Below are positions 34,993 through 44,865 of a DNA stretch of 64,000 bases, one piece after another. The stretch is taken from contig NZ_JBEWCD010000003.1 of assembly GCF_040530035.1 (NCBI RefSeq), positions 648,501 through 712,500 on the forward strand, written 5' to 3'. Position 1 is the first letter of the stretch; each line of letters starts with the position of its first letter. This DNA is from Roseibium sp. HPY-6 (GTDB lineage Bacteria > Pseudomonadota > Alphaproteobacteria > Rhizobiales > Stappiaceae). A program made the translations under genes and the position numbers. The notes beneath the pieces were generated by a model, which saw only the letters and a program-made list of their open reading frames with translations, searched no databases and was not told where the DNA came from.

Positions 34993-36594
34993 ATGGAAAC
35001 CGCATTTCTGTTTATTTTCGTTTTCGGCTTTCTGTTCCTGGGTGTTCCGATTGCCGTGTCGCTCGGTCTCTCCGCCGTTCTCTATATCGCGCTGTTCAGC
35101 CACGACTCCATGAGTTCGGTGGCCGTTCAATTGTTCAACGCGTCCCAGAACTTCACGCTTTTGGCGATCCCGTTCTTCATTCTGGCCTCCAGCTTCATGT
35201 CGACCGGCGGCGTTGCCCGGCGCATTATCCGCTTTTCGATCGACGCTGTCGGCTGGATACGCGGGGGTCTCGCCATCGCCGCTGTTTTTGCCTGCATGTT
35301 GTTCGCAGCCCTGTCCGGATCTTCTCCGGCGACGGTTGTGGCCATTGGCACGATCGCGATCGCAGGCATGCGCCAGGCGGGATACACCAAGGAATTCGCA
35401 GCCGGTGTCATCGCAAACGCGGGAACGCTTGGCATCCTGATCCCGCCGTCTATCGTGATGGTTGTCTATGCGGCCGCAACCAACGTTTCGGTCGGCAGAA
35501 TGTTCTTTGCAGGTGTCGTGCCCGGTATCATCGCCGGCCTGATGCTGATGACCGCAATCTACATTATGGCGCGGGTGAAAAAACTGCCGGCACAGCCATG
35601 GGCTGGATGGAAGGAATTGTGGAGTTCGGTGTCGCAGGCCGCCGTTGGCCTGTTTCTGATGGTCATCATCCTGGGTGGTATCTACGGCGGCATTTTCACG
35701 CCGACGGAAGCAGCGGCCGTTGCAGCGGTCTACGCCTGCCTTATTGCGCTGTTCGTCTACCGTGACATGGGACCGCTGGCCGGCATTGGCTGGGTCGAGG
35801 ACAGCGACGGTGCGTTGGGTCTGAAAGGCTTCAAGACCATCACCTATTCCGTCGTTGCCGTCTTTGTCTGGTCGGGTCTTGCCTATGCGTTCACGACCCG
35901 GGAAGCCCTGTTCGGCATCGACAGCGCCATCGTTCTGATTGCGGCGCTAATCGGCTATCCGATACTGCGGCACGGGCTTGCGCCTGCGGAACTGCCGGCG
36001 ACCTATGCGGTCGGCGGCAAGGTCTGGGGCCGGAATCTTGGCATGATCGGTTGGAAATTCCTGCCCGCACTGTTCCACAAGGACACCAAGAAGGTTCTGA
36101 CGGATTCATCGAAGACGACGATTATGCTGATGTTCATCATCGTCAATGCTCTGCTTTTCGCGCATACGCTGACGGCCGAACAGATCCCGCAGTTCATAAC
36201 CGATTGGATGGTCGAGGCCGGGTTCAACTGGTTCACGTTCCTGATCGCGGTCAACATCATCTTGCTGATTGGCGGTCAGTTCATGGAACCGTCAGGCCTG
36301 CTGCTGATTGTGGCTCCCGTGGTGTTTCCGATTGGCTTGGAACTGGGCGTCGATCCGATCCACCTTGGCATTCTGATGGTTGTGAATATGGAAATCGGAA
36401 TGATCACACCGCCGATCGGTCTGAACCTCTTCGTGACGTCCGGTATCACCGGTATGAGCCTCGTCCAGGTGGTGAAAGCCGCCGCACCGTTCGTCCTGGT
36501 GCTGCTGCTGTTCCTTGTTCTGGTGACCTACGTGCCGGCGCTTTCGACCTTCCTGCCCTACTACTTCATGGGCCCGGAGATCATCATCCAATAA
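34993..36594 (+). CDS. dctM: TRAP transporter large permease, DctM-type
   Basis: The 533-residue protein is the transport subunit with about 12-14 helices and typical DctM loops (SGSSPATVVAIGTIAIAGM near 110; NAGTLGILIPPSIVMVVY near 138; GQFMEPSGLLLIVAPVVFPI and TPPIGLNLFVTSGI in the C-terminal half). It is about 100 residues longer than the standard ~430; the extra lies at about residues 265-375 and includes two more hydrophobic segments. It drives sodium-coupled uptake. It ends with a strong terminator 26 bp later. Confidence 0.9.
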   Translation: METAFLFIFVFGFLFLGVPIAVSLGLSAVLYIALFSHDSMSSVAVQLFNASQNFTLLAIPFFILASSFMSTGGVARRIIRFSIDAVGWIRGGLAIAAVFACMLFAALSGSSPATVVAIGTIAIAGMRQAGYTKEFAAGVIANAGTLGILIPPSIVMVVYAAATNVSVGRMFFAGVVPGIIAGLMLMTAIYIMARVKKLPAQPWAGWKELWSSVSQAAVGLFLMVIILGGIYGGIFTPTEAAAVAAVYACLIALFVYRDMGPLAGIGWVEDSDGALGLKGFKTITYSVVAVFVWSGLAYAFTTREALFGIDSAIVLIAALIGYPILRHGLAPAELPATYAVGGKVWGRNLGMIGWKFLPALFHKDTKKVLTDSSKTTIMLMFIIVNALLFAHTLTAEQIPQFITDWMVEAGFNWFTFLIAVNIILLIGGQFMEPSGLLLIVAPVVFPIGLELGVDPIHLGILMVVNMEIGMITPPIGLNLFVTSGITGMSLVQVVKAAAPFVLVLLLFLVLVTYVPALSTFLPYYFMGPEIIIQ

Positions 36595-36619
36595 GAAAGA
36601 CGTTCAAGATCACCCTCAT

Positions 36620-36648
36620 GGCGGCCGGAGACATCCGGCCGCCTTTTT
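36620..36648 (+). terminator. Rho-independent terminator after dctPQM
   Basis: A perfect 10-bp stem GGCGGCCGGA / TCCGGCCGCC on a 4-nt loop, followed by five T. Confidence 0.9.
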
Positions 36649-36723
36649 CCGTTCTGGCTGTGATCTTGTTGACACCTGAAAGACGGCATTCTTTAGTTTT
36701 TCAATGACCAGAGCGAGCCATTG

Positions 36724-37371
36724 ATGATGACTGACAAAGATCCATTTGCCGGATTCTCCAACATCGTGACGTCTTCGGATCAACTCTCGGATATCGCCGG
36801 CGATCCGCTGCCGCAGATCGTTGCAAAGGAAATACCGGTACTTGATTCCATATGCCGCGATTTCATCGCGCATGCACCGATCTGTTTCCTGGCAACCGCG
36901 AACCCGGAGGGGCACGTCGACTTGTCTCCAAGAGGCGATCCTCCCGGATTTGTAAGAGTCCTGAGCGAGACGATGCTTGCGATCCCCGACAGGCCGGGAA
37001 ACCGGCGTGTCGACACGTTCCGGAATATTTTGGCGGATCCGAGAATCGGCCTTTTGTTCCTGGTACCTGGAAGAGGTGAAACACTGCGCATTCGCGGTGA
37101 AGCCAGGATTGTCCGCGACCCTGACCTCCTGGCCGCAATGGCCGTTCATGAAAAGAAACCCAAGCTTGCGCTCGTCGTCCATGTGCACAGCGCCTTCATG
37201 CACTGCCCGAAATGGGTCTTTCGCTCAAGCGTCTGGCAGCCCGACAAGTGGCCGGGCGTTGACGGGATGGCGGACATGAACGAAGCCATGGTCAAACATG
37301 CCAGGATCGCGATGAGCCCTGACGAATGGTTCGAAAATCTCAAGGAGAAGGGCGAACTGGATCTCTGGTAA
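36724..37371 (+). CDS. PNPOx-family FMN-binding split-barrel protein, MSMEG_1061-like
   Basis: The 215-residue protein has a pyridoxamine-oxidase-like split barrel, with FLATANPEGHVDLSPRGDPPGF (about residues 57-78) and MLAIPDRPGNRRVDTFRNI (about 86-104) matching the MSMEG_1061 type. Such proteins bind FMN or F420 and reduce or oxidise small molecules; no substrate is known. Several start codons sit close together (36721, 36724, 36727); 36724 is taken. It follows the dct terminator, so it is a separate unit. Confidence 0.75.
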   Translation: MMTDKDPFAGFSNIVTSSDQLSDIAGDPLPQIVAKEIPVLDSICRDFIAHAPICFLATANPEGHVDLSPRGDPPGFVRVLSETMLAIPDRPGNRRVDTFRNILADPRIGLLFLVPGRGETLRIRGEARIVRDPDLLAAMAVHEKKPKLALVVHVHSAFMHCPKWVFRSSVWQPDKWPGVDGMADMNEAMVKHARIAMSPDEWFENLKEKGELDLW

Positions 37372-37404
37372 CTTCGACCAGGAATTCTCAAGATACCTGG
37401 AACG

Positions 37405-37432
37405 AAAAAGCCGGCCCAACCGGACCGGCTTT
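37405..37432 (-). terminator. Terminator of the SCP2 gene, possibly bidirectional
   Basis: AAAGCCGG/CCGGCTTT arms (37407-37414, 37425-37432) form an 8-bp stem; on the minus strand five T follow. It may also stop the plus-strand flavoprotein gene. Confidence 0.7.
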
Positions 37433-37455
37433 CGAACGTGCCTTGTCGGCCGAAC

Positions 37456-37737
37456 TTAAACGATGCTGCCAAGTTTCATGGCAACGCTCATGTCACCTTC
37501 AACCTGCATCTTGCCGCCCATGAAGGCGCTTGTCGGATTCAATTCGCCGGACAGGAGGTCGGCAAGATCGTCTGCGGAAATCTTGATCGTGCAATCGGCT
37601 TCGCTATCGTCGTTGCTGACGTCGGACCCTTGCAGAAAGATCACGCCGTCACCGCCGAGATCAAACTTGACGCTCTCAGCGATACCGCCGCTGGCAACTT
37701 TTTCGCGGACACCTTCCGTGAGTGTTTCCAAGGACAT
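37456..37737 (-). CDS. SCP2 sterol-binding domain protein
   Basis: The 93-residue protein is a single SCP2 domain, with VKFDLGGDGVIFLQG and ADCTIKISADDLADLLSGELNPTSAFMGGKMQVEGDMSVAMKL. Such proteins bind fatty acyl or sterol-like lipids in the cytoplasm. Its length is typical for the free-standing bacterial form. It stands alone with its own terminator. Confidence 0.88.
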   Translation of the reverse strand: MSLETLTEGVREKVASGGIAESVKFDLGGDGVIFLQGSDVSNDDSEADCTIKISADDLADLLSGELNPTSAFMGGKMQVEGDMSVAMKLGSIV

Positions 37738-37978
37738 AAATTGTCTCCCATCTGATTTGGCTTTCGCCTTGTGTTGCCTTTTTGAAGCATGACCTTTACG
37801 TAATCGTCAAGAGGCAATTTGGTCCAGCTGGAACGGCGCATCTCGACGTGTCAAAATCACCTGAGACGTCATCCCCAACAAACGCAGCACGAGCCGGGAT
37901 CCTGCACGCCGCAGCGCTCCAAGCTTCAGGGCAAGCCGCCAGCCCCCTATCCCGCAAGTATCGCAGAAGATGGCCGAC

Positions 37979-39778
37979 CTAGTGATTGTCGCGCGGCATT
38001 CCCCTTTTGTGCGCGACATCCTGATATTTCACCGCCGGCTCCAGCACCATGCCCTTGTCGAACTGACCGACCATGCCACGCTGGATCTCCTGCCATGGTG
38101 TCTGGCTCTCGGCGATCTTGAAACCACCGGCCGCTTCGAGGTCCTTGCGGCGTTGCGCCAGTTCCTCGTCCGATATCAGGATGTTTGCAGTGCCTTTTTT
38201 CAGATCGATCCGGACCCGGTCGTCTGTCTTGAGGAGGGCCAGACCACCCATGGCGGCAGCCTCCGGAGAAGCGTTCAGGATGGACGGAGAGCCGGACGTG
38301 CCTGACTGGCGGCCGTCTCCGATACACGGAAGCGCCGTAACGCCGCGTTTGATGAGGGCAGCAGGAGGTTGCATGTTGACGACTTCCGCGCCGCCGGGAT
38401 AGCCGATCGGCCCGGTCCCGCGAATGAACAACATGCAGTGTTCGTCAATGTTGAGCGCCGGATCGTCAAGCCTGTGATGATAGTCTTCTGGGCCTTCGAA
38501 TACGATGGCCCGTCCTTCGAATGCGTCCGGATCGTCCGGGTTGGAAAGATAGCGGTCACGGAACTCGTCCGAGATCACGCTGGTCTTCATGATGGCGCTG
38601 TCAAAGAGGTTGCCCTTGAGGTTTATGAAACCGGCACGCTCCATCATGGGTGCATCGAATGATTTGATCACGTCCGGCAGGTCGGTGACGATCCCCTCGC
38701 AGTTTTCGGCAATTGACTTGCCGTTCGCGGTGATGGCATTCGGATGCGGCAGTTTGCCGTGGCGCAGCAGCTCGGCAACGACGGCGGGGACACCGCCTGC
38801 ATGGAAATAGTCTTCGCCGAGATATTCGCCGGCAGGCTGAAGGTTTACCAAAAGCGGCACGTCGTGACCAAGCGCCTGCCAGTCGTCATTGTCGAGCTCG
38901 ACACCGACGTGACGCGCCACGCCGTTCAGATGGATCGGGGCATTGGTCGACCCGCCGATCGCCGAGTTGATGACAATGGCGTTCTCGAACGCTTCGCGGG
39001 TCATGACATCGGAGGGTTTCTGGTCTTCGTGAACCATTTCGACAATGCGCTTGCCGGTCTCGAAGGAGATGGCGCCGCGCTCACGGTAAGGCGCCGGAAT
39101 GGCGGCGGCGCCCGGAAGCTGCATGCCGAGAGCCTCCGCAAGGGAGTTCATGGTTGTCGCCGTACCCATCGTATTGCAGTAGCCGACCGAGGGTGCTGCG
39201 GAGGCGACAAGATCCATGAAGCCCGGATAATCGATTTCACCGGCAGCCAGCATCTGACGTGCTTTCCAGACGATCGTGCCTGAACCGGTGCGTTCGCCCT
39301 TGTGCCAGCCGTTCAGCATGGGACCAACGGAAAGTGCAATCGCCGGAATGTTCACGGTTGCAGCCGCCATCAGGCAGGCCGGAGTGGTCTTGTCGCAACC
39401 GATCGTCAGCACGACACCGTCGATCGGATAGCCGTAAAGGAGTTCGACAAGGCCGAGATAGGCAAGGTTGCGGTCGAGCGATGCCGTAGGACGCTTGCCG
39501 GTTTCCTGGATCGGATGGACCGGAAACTCGAAGGCGATTCCGCCGGCATCCCGGATGCCTTCGCGAACTCTTTTGGCAAGCTCAAGATGATGGCGATTGC
39601 AGGGGGAAAGATCCGAGCCGGTCTGTGCGATTCCGATAATGGGTTTACCGGATTGAAGTTCCTCGCGTGTAATCCCGAAATTCAGATAGCGCTCGATGTA
39701 AAGCGCCGTCATGCCGGGATTGTCCGGATTGTCGAACCAGGCCGCAGATCGTAACTTTGGCTTGCTTGTCTCGCTCAT
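37979..39778 (-). CDS. IlvD/Edd family dehydratase (L-arabonate/sugar-acid type)
   Basis: The 599-residue protein shows the conserved IlvD/Edd segments: [20 protein letters not shown] near 48, [19 protein letters not shown] near 126 (iron-sulfur cysteine), and [16 protein letters not shown] near 282. PCNRHH and the [18 protein letters not shown] start favour the sugar-acid dehydratases (arabonate, xylonate) over dihydroxyacid dehydratase. It converts an aldonic acid to a 2-keto-3-deoxy acid using an Fe-S cluster. No other sugar gene is adjacent, so the exact substrate is unsure. Confidence 0.85.
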   Translation of the reverse strand: MSETSKPKLRSAAWFDNPDNPGMTALYIERYLNFGITREELQSGKPIIGIAQTGSDLSPCNRHHLELAKRVREGIRDAGGIAFEFPVHPIQETGKRPTASLDRNLAYLGLVELLYGYPIDGVVLTIGCDKTTPACLMAAATVNIPAIALSVGPMLNGWHKGERTGSGTIVWKARQMLAAGEIDYPGFMDLVASAAPSVGYCNTMGTATTMNSLAEALGMQLPGAAAIPAPYRERGAISFETGKRIVEMVHEDQKPSDVMTREAFENAIVINSAIGGSTNAPIHLNGVARHVGVELDNDDWQALGHDVPLLVNLQPAGEYLGEDYFHAGGVPAVVAELLRHGKLPHPNAITANGKSIAENCEGIVTDLPDVIKSFDAPMMERAGFINLKGNLFDSAIMKTSVISDEFRDRYLSNPDDPDAFEGRAIVFEGPEDYHHRLDDPALNIDEHCMLFIRGTGPIGYPGGAEVVNMQPPAALIKRGVTALPCIGDGRQSGTSGSPSILNASPEAAAMGGLALLKTDDRVRIDLKKGTANILISDEELAQRRKDLEAAGGFKIAESQTPWQEIQRGMVGQFDKGMVLEPAVKYQDVAHKRGMPRDNH

Positions 39779-39857
39779 GGCGCCTCATCCCTCAATCTTT
39801 TCAAGACAGGGGGCAGGATAAACACCACGTGCCGGAAACTGTAAAGGCAGTGATGTC

Positions 39858-41447
39858 TCAAACTGGTTTCAGCATATGAGACTCTTCCCTTCCGAAATGG
39901 CTTGCAAGATTGCCGGAGACTGCAAACCGTGCAAACGCAAGGAGAATGCCAAGACACCCGGCAAATACCAGTGGCGCCGCCATCAACGGGGTGAGCTGTG
40001 CCGCTGCGCATAACCCGGCACCCAGCCAGACGCCGGTGAGCACTCGTCTGGCGCCCACAGTGAGCAGGTCCCGGCGCGTGGCAAGTGCCTTCAGGGCCGG
40101 AAACGCCCCAATGTCGTCGGTCGCGCTGACAGCGATCGGTTGTGGGTCTTCGGTGGATCCGATTGTGTCGGTTTTCGAGCGCTCGTGCAGTTCGAGGCTG
40201 GTCCGGTCCTTCGAAAGCATCAGGACGAGCGGAGCAGCTTCTCCGAAGCGACGCGCAGCTGCGTCGCGTGCAGTTTCACCCGGTTCGGTCTCACCCGGGT
40301 TTTCAAGCCCCAGCATATCCGCAAGCGTTTGACGTGTGTTCTGGCTGTCATGGGTGAACAGCCAGGGTGTCAGACCTTCCTTGCGGAGGGCCCGTCCAGC
40401 AACGCCTGCGTCCTGCCGCAATGTGCCCTCAAGCCCGAGAACACCAACGACGCGGCCCGCAACGGCAACGCGAAGCACTGTCTTTCCATCCGCCTCAAGT
40501 GCACGCGCAATCGCGTCCGCCGTAAAACTGTCGATCTTGAGCCGTTTGAGCAGACTGGTTGTCCCGATTACCACCGTTTGCCCCCCCAAGAGCGCGATAA
40601 CACCGAGACCCGGCGCAGGTTCGAAGCGATCCGGTGTCTTGATGGTAACGCGCCACTGCGCAGCCAGTTGACGCAAAGCAATGGCGACGGGCTCCGTTGA
40701 ATGGGCTTCCGCGGATGCTGCCACGGCAAGCAGGGTCTTGGGTTCGTTGTCGAATGCCATGACATTGCTGACCATCAGATCCGGGCCCGACATGACAGCG
40801 GTCTTGTCGATGACAATGTCCTTGGCCCGTCCAATTGCGGTCAACGCGCCAGGCGCAAGACTGTGTGCCCCTGCTTCCAGCGCCGCTCTGTAAAAGATCC
40901 GATCCGCAAAGGCGTTGATGCCGTCGGCAAGGTGTGGCCACGAAAGCACCAGCACGGTTGCAAAAACAGCCGGCCATGCAACAGGATCAACAATGTACCA
41001 GCCAAGGCCTGAAATGATCGCGAGACCGCAGGAACACAGCGCTTCCCGAAGGCCGCTTTGTTCTCCCCGCGGCGGAAGTATCACGACGGCGCATGATCGA
41101 AGCAGCATCAAAAGCGCTCCTGCGATGGCGGGTCCGCTGGCCTTGTCCACGGGCAGGTCTGCGAGAAGCAGGCACACGGTGACAAGCATTGCCAGCGTAC
41201 TGACAGCGATGGTGAAAAGTGTGAGCGGTCTGCCAGTGCGGTCATTGAGAGAATAAGAGAGCGCCAGAAACGAGAAAATCGAAGAAAATATGCTGAAAAA
41301 AAGGGCGCTTGAAGATCCGAAGACGTCAAACGATCCTGACCTATGCAGACCGAAACTGCCGACTGTGCTTAGCGCAAGTCCGAGAAATGCACATGACACT
41401 GCAGAAAAGAGCAGCCAAGTTATCTGATTAATAAGCGTTTTTTGCAT
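39858..41447 (-). CDS. Degenerate P1B-type ATPase-like membrane protein
   Basis: The 529-residue protein follows the layout of a heavy-metal P-type ATPase with about six N-terminal helices, a P/N-type domain and one or two terminal helices, but the motifs are altered. CPC is replaced by SWPHL (169-173), DKTGT by DKTAV (214-218), HP by HSTEP (249-253), TGD by THD (365-367) and GDGIND by ATDDIGAF (about 440-447). The Asp of DKT is kept. The frame is intact, so it is not a fresh pseudogene. It is probably not an ion pump; a scaffold or sensor role is possible. An ATG at 41447 is preferred over upstream in-frame starts. It is cotranscribed with, or precedes by 79 bp, the dehydratase. Confidence 0.65.
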   Translation of the reverse strand: MQKTLINQITWLLFSAVSCAFLGLALSTVGSFGLHRSGSFDVFGSSSALFFSIFSSIFSFLALSYSLNDRTGRPLTLFTIAVSTLAMLVTVCLLLADLPVDKASGPAIAGALLMLLRSCAVVILPPRGEQSGLREALCSCGLAIISGLGWYIVDPVAWPAVFATVLVLSWPHLADGINAFADRIFYRAALEAGAHSLAPGALTAIGRAKDIVIDKTAVMSGPDLMVSNVMAFDNEPKTLLAVAASAEAHSTEPVAIALRQLAAQWRVTIKTPDRFEPAPGLGVIALLGGQTVVIGTTSLLKRLKIDSFTADAIARALEADGKTVLRVAVAGRVVGVLGLEGTLRQDAGVAGRALRKEGLTPWLFTHDSQNTRQTLADMLGLENPGETEPGETARDAAARRFGEAAPLVLMLSKDRTSLELHERSKTDTIGSTEDPQPIAVSATDDIGAFPALKALATRRDLLTVGARRVLTGVWLGAGLCAAAQLTPLMAAPLVFAGCLGILLAFARFAVSGNLASHFGREESHMLKPV

Positions 41448-41528
41448 GATCGGTTGCTCTCGCGGCATCGGTCTCAATCCGTCGCTATGGAAAAACACGT
41501 TGACCCAGCGGCAACGGGTTTCGTCCAA

Positions 41529-42143
41529 TAGCGGGGAAAAGCATGAGCAACGGCATGGGTTGTGGCAACGATGCGTGACCAGCGGGCAGGCGCCGCAAAG
41601 CCTAGTTTGTGTAATTAATAGTCACTCTTGCCAATGATATGGGCGGCTGCGCGCTTGCGGTTACACCACGGTTCGATCAATATTCGATGCATATTTTAAA
41701 TGAGCATTTCGTTTTTTGAAGCTCAAAACGGAAATATACTTCAATAGCCATTATTCTACCCGTTAATGGCATCGCGGGGAGGGCCTTTGTGTCCTCCCTG
41801 TTTAACATCAACAAAGAACACTTCCGACAAGACCTCTAGACACACATCTGAAGACTTCGAATGAACGTCACACTGTGACAGACATGCCGAATTCTTTTTT
41901 CGTTATTCTAAGCGCTGAAATTTGGTAGGCAATTTTTTCCCGGACAGGACTCGACTGTGGTTATCGACCCGCCGACAGCCGGGAATCGGTGCTGGAATTG
42001 GAGTCAATACGGCGACTCGCCGGATCACAAAAATAATATCGGCAACCAGTTAGAAGTTGAGTAGTGAGGCGTCCTCCGGCGAGCCAGGTCGCCGGAAGGG
42101 TCAACATTCGTTTCAGCGGGCATCACCCGGTCAGAATCCTGGA
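41529..42143. other. Gene-free intergenic region with palindromes
   Basis: I see no credible gene in these about 600 bp, much of which is AT-rich. It holds GTCACA-C-TGTGAC (41867-41879), a dyad of 6-bp arms that is a likely regulator site, a GGGAGG/CCTCCC hairpin (41777-41798) and CCGGCGA/TCGCCGG (42076-42095), the last just after the ATP-binding gene and perhaps its 3' hairpin. Confidence 0.5.
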
Positions 42144-43865
42144 TCAGACTGTTTCGAGATTTGCACGCGACAGAAGCTCCATGGAGGGCATCAGGTCCAG
42201 GAGTTCGCGCGTGTAGGGATGCTGCGGGTTTTCGAAAAGCTGATCGCATTCCGAAACCTCGCATAGTTCACCATTGCGCATCACGCCAATCCGATTGCAC
42301 ATCTGCCGGATGACAGCCAGGTCGTGACTGATGAAAAGCATGGTCAGGCCGAGCTCTTCCTGCAGGTCTTTCAGCAGATTGAGGATCTGAGCCTGGATGG
42401 AAACATCCAGCGCGGAGGTCGGCTCGTCGCAGATCAGGAAGCGCGGGCGCGTTGCCAGCGCCCGGGCGATGGAAATGCGCTGCCTTTGCCCGCCCGAAAA
42501 CTCATGCGGAAACTTCAAACCGGCCTGCGCTCCGAGGCCGACATGATCGAGAAGGTCGTCGACAATCTGCCTGACCTCGGAGTTGCTCGAGGCCAGTTTG
42601 TGGAACTTGATGGGTTCCGCAATGATATCGCGGACGCGCATTCTGGCATTGAGCGATGAATAGGGATCTTGAAAGATCATCTGCATCTGGCGGCGCATCG
42701 CCAGGACATCCTTGCGGTTCGTCAGCGAGGTCAGTTCCGTCTTTCCGAACAGGATTGAGCCGCCGGTGGGATGGTACAAGCCGGTAATCAGTCTCGCGAT
42801 TGTTGACTTGCCCGATCCGCTCTCACCGACGAGGCCGAACGTTTCGCCTTGTTCGATGTCGAAGCTGACCTTCTTGACCGCCTGAAAATATTTGCGCTGT
42901 GACGGGAAGATGGATCCCCTTACTTCAAATCGCATGTCGAGATCACGGATCTGGACCAGCGGACCCGTGACCTGTTCATAGTCGCGGGATTTGCCGAGCC
43001 AGTGGGTCGAGATGTCGATGTGTTTCTGAGGCGTCCCGGCTTTCTCGATGTAGTTGACCACCGGAAACCGTTCGACCTTGACGTCTGGCCGGGGTACGGC
43101 CGATATCAGGCTTTGCGTATAGGGATGCTCCGGGGCGCCAAGCACCTGCGTGGTTTCTCCGTATTCGACAAGATCGCCCTGATACATGACCGCCACATGG
43201 TCTGTTATGTCTGCAATCACTCCCATGTCGTGGGTGATCACAAGCATCGCCACATTGCGTTCCTCGCAGAGCTTTTTCATCAGCTCCAGGATCTGTGCCT
43301 GGATGGAAACGTCCAGCGCAGTCGTCGGTTCGTCGGCGATGACGAGTTCCGGCTCGGCGCAAAGCGCAAGCGCAATGACGACCCTCTGGCGCATCCCACC
43401 CGAAAACTGATGGGGGTATTGCTTGATACGTTCACCCGGGTTCGGAATGCCGACGGCGTCGATCAATTCCACGGCCCGGCGTTGCGCGTCCTTTGCAGAT
43501 AGCGGCAAGTGAGTCCGGATAGTCTCCACCAGCTGCGATTCGACCGTCTGCAGTGGATCGAGCGAAGTAAGCGGATCCTGAAAGATCATGCCGATCTTGC
43601 GTCCGCGCAGCAGGCGTTTTTCCTTATAGGGAAGATCGTCGATACGATTGCCGTGCAGAAAGACTTCACCGGCAGCAATATGTCCGGGCTCCTGAAGCAG
43701 ACCAATGACGGCGTTTCCGACCGTCGATTTGCCCGCGCCCGATTCTCCAACCACGCCGAGTATCTTGCCGGCCTCGACCTGCATGTTGACGTTGTTCACG
43801 GCAACAAAAACAGACTTGCGGGCGGGAAACTCGACCGTGAGGTGCTTGATGTCCAGAACGTTCAT
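42144..43865 (-). CDS. Dual ATP-binding subunit of a peptide-type ABC transporter (DppD-DppF fusion)
   Basis: The 573-residue protein holds two full ABC domains. The first has GESGAGKST, FSGGMRQRVVIALAL and LVIADEPTTALD (residues about 40-180); the second has GESGSGKST, FSGGQRQRISIARAL and FLICDEPTSALD. An oligopeptide-type C-terminal segment (PEHPYTQSL and PQHPYTREL) follows each. It powers uptake by the two permeases upstream. The start at 43865 is 7 bp from the permease stop with GAGGG before it. Fusion in one chain is seen in peptide, nickel and glutathione systems. Confidence 0.9.
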   Translation of the reverse strand: MNVLDIKHLTVEFPARKSVFVAVNNVNMQVEAGKILGVVGESGAGKSTVGNAVIGLLQEPGHIAAGEVFLHGNRIDDLPYKEKRLLRGRKIGMIFQDPLTSLDPLQTVESQLVETIRTHLPLSAKDAQRRAVELIDAVGIPNPGERIKQYPHQFSGGMRQRVVIALALCAEPELVIADEPTTALDVSIQAQILELMKKLCEERNVAMLVITHDMGVIADITDHVAVMYQGDLVEYGETTQVLGAPEHPYTQSLISAVPRPDVKVERFPVVNYIEKAGTPQKHIDISTHWLGKSRDYEQVTGPLVQIRDLDMRFEVRGSIFPSQRKYFQAVKKVSFDIEQGETFGLVGESGSGKSTIARLITGLYHPTGGSILFGKTELTSLTNRKDVLAMRRQMQMIFQDPYSSLNARMRVRDIIAEPIKFHKLASSNSEVRQIVDDLLDHVGLGAQAGLKFPHEFSGGQRQRISIARALATRPRFLICDEPTSALDVSIQAQILNLLKDLQEELGLTMLFISHDLAVIRQMCNRIGVMRNGELCEVSECDQLFENPQHPYTRELLDLMPSMELLSRANLETV

Positions 43866-43872
43866 GGGGCCC

Positions 43873-44850
43873 TCACCGCAGTTTCGGATTGAGGGCGTCG
43901 CGCAGCCAATCGCCCAGCAGGTTGACATTCAGAACAAGAAGCGCAAGCGCAAGCCCCGGGAAGATGGCAATCCACCACTCACCCGAATAGAGGAAGTCGT
44001 TTCCAACGGCGATCAGGGTTCCGAGTGATGGCTGGGTTGGCGGCATGCCGACACCCAGGAAGGAAAGGGTTGCTTCCGTCACAATGGCCAGCGCGAGATT
44101 GATCGTCGCGATCACCATGACGGGACCCATTACGTTCGGCAGGATGTGGCGTGCCATGATGATGAACGCCGGAATACCGATCACGCGCGCCGCCTGCACG
44201 TACTCCTTGTTCTTTTCCACCATTGTCGAGCCGCGCACCGTGCGCGCATATTGCACCCAGAATGAAAGTGCAAGCGAAACGATGAGAATATAGAAGGCAA
44301 AGACTTCCCGATCGAGGCCGCCGAAGATACCGGCGGCGATGCCATCGATCAAAAGCGCAATCAGAATGGCCGGAAACGTCAGCTGCACATCGGCGATGCG
44401 CATGATGATCGCGTCGGTACGCCCGCCGATATAGCCGGCGACCAGACCGAGCGTGATCCCGAGCACCGCAGCCGCAATCACGGAGCAGAAACCGACAATC
44501 AGCGAAATCCGCATGCCGAAGAAAATGGCGGACAGGAGATCCCTCCCCTGGTCGTCCGTGCCGAGGATGAACCGCGGATCGGAATACTCCATCCAAACCG
44601 GCGGGACCCGGGCATCCAGGATCGAAATGGACGCAAGGTCGAATGGATTGTGCGGGGCGACCCAGGGCGCCAGAAAGGCGAGCAGGAACAGGATGAAAGT
44701 GCCGATCGCGGCAACAACCGTGACCCTGGACCGCAGGAAAGAATGGAACAGGTCGCTGTCGAGGATTTTCGACATGCGGCCCTGCACCGGTTGCGCGCCT
44801 CCCCGGTCATGGACCGCGGCTTTGGCTTCTTCGTTGGAGACGTATGGCAT
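43873..44850 (-). CDS. Peptide-type ABC transporter permease, DppC-like
   Basis: The 325-residue protein has an N-terminal cytoplasmic tail, about six membrane helices and the permease loop EYVQAARVIGIPAFIIMARHILPN (about 218-241). A DppC-specific segment LGTDDQGRDLLSAIFFGMRISL lies near residue 96. It forms the channel with the upstream DppB-like subunit, 15 bp away. The substrate is probably a peptide or similar amide, from the binding protein class. Confidence 0.9.
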   Translation of the reverse strand: MPYVSNEEAKAAVHDRGGAQPVQGRMSKILDSDLFHSFLRSRVTVVAAIGTFILFLLAFLAPWVAPHNPFDLASISILDARVPPVWMEYSDPRFILGTDDQGRDLLSAIFFGMRISLIVGFCSVIAAAVLGITLGLVAGYIGGRTDAIIMRIADVQLTFPAILIALLIDGIAAGIFGGLDREVFAFYILIVSLALSFWVQYARTVRGSTMVEKNKEYVQAARVIGIPAFIIMARHILPNVMGPVMVIATINLALAIVTEATLSFLGVGMPPTQPSLGTLIAVGNDFLYSGEWWIAIFPGLALALLVLNVNLLGDWLRDALNPKLR

Positions 44851-44865
44851 GGTCTGGCTGTCTCC

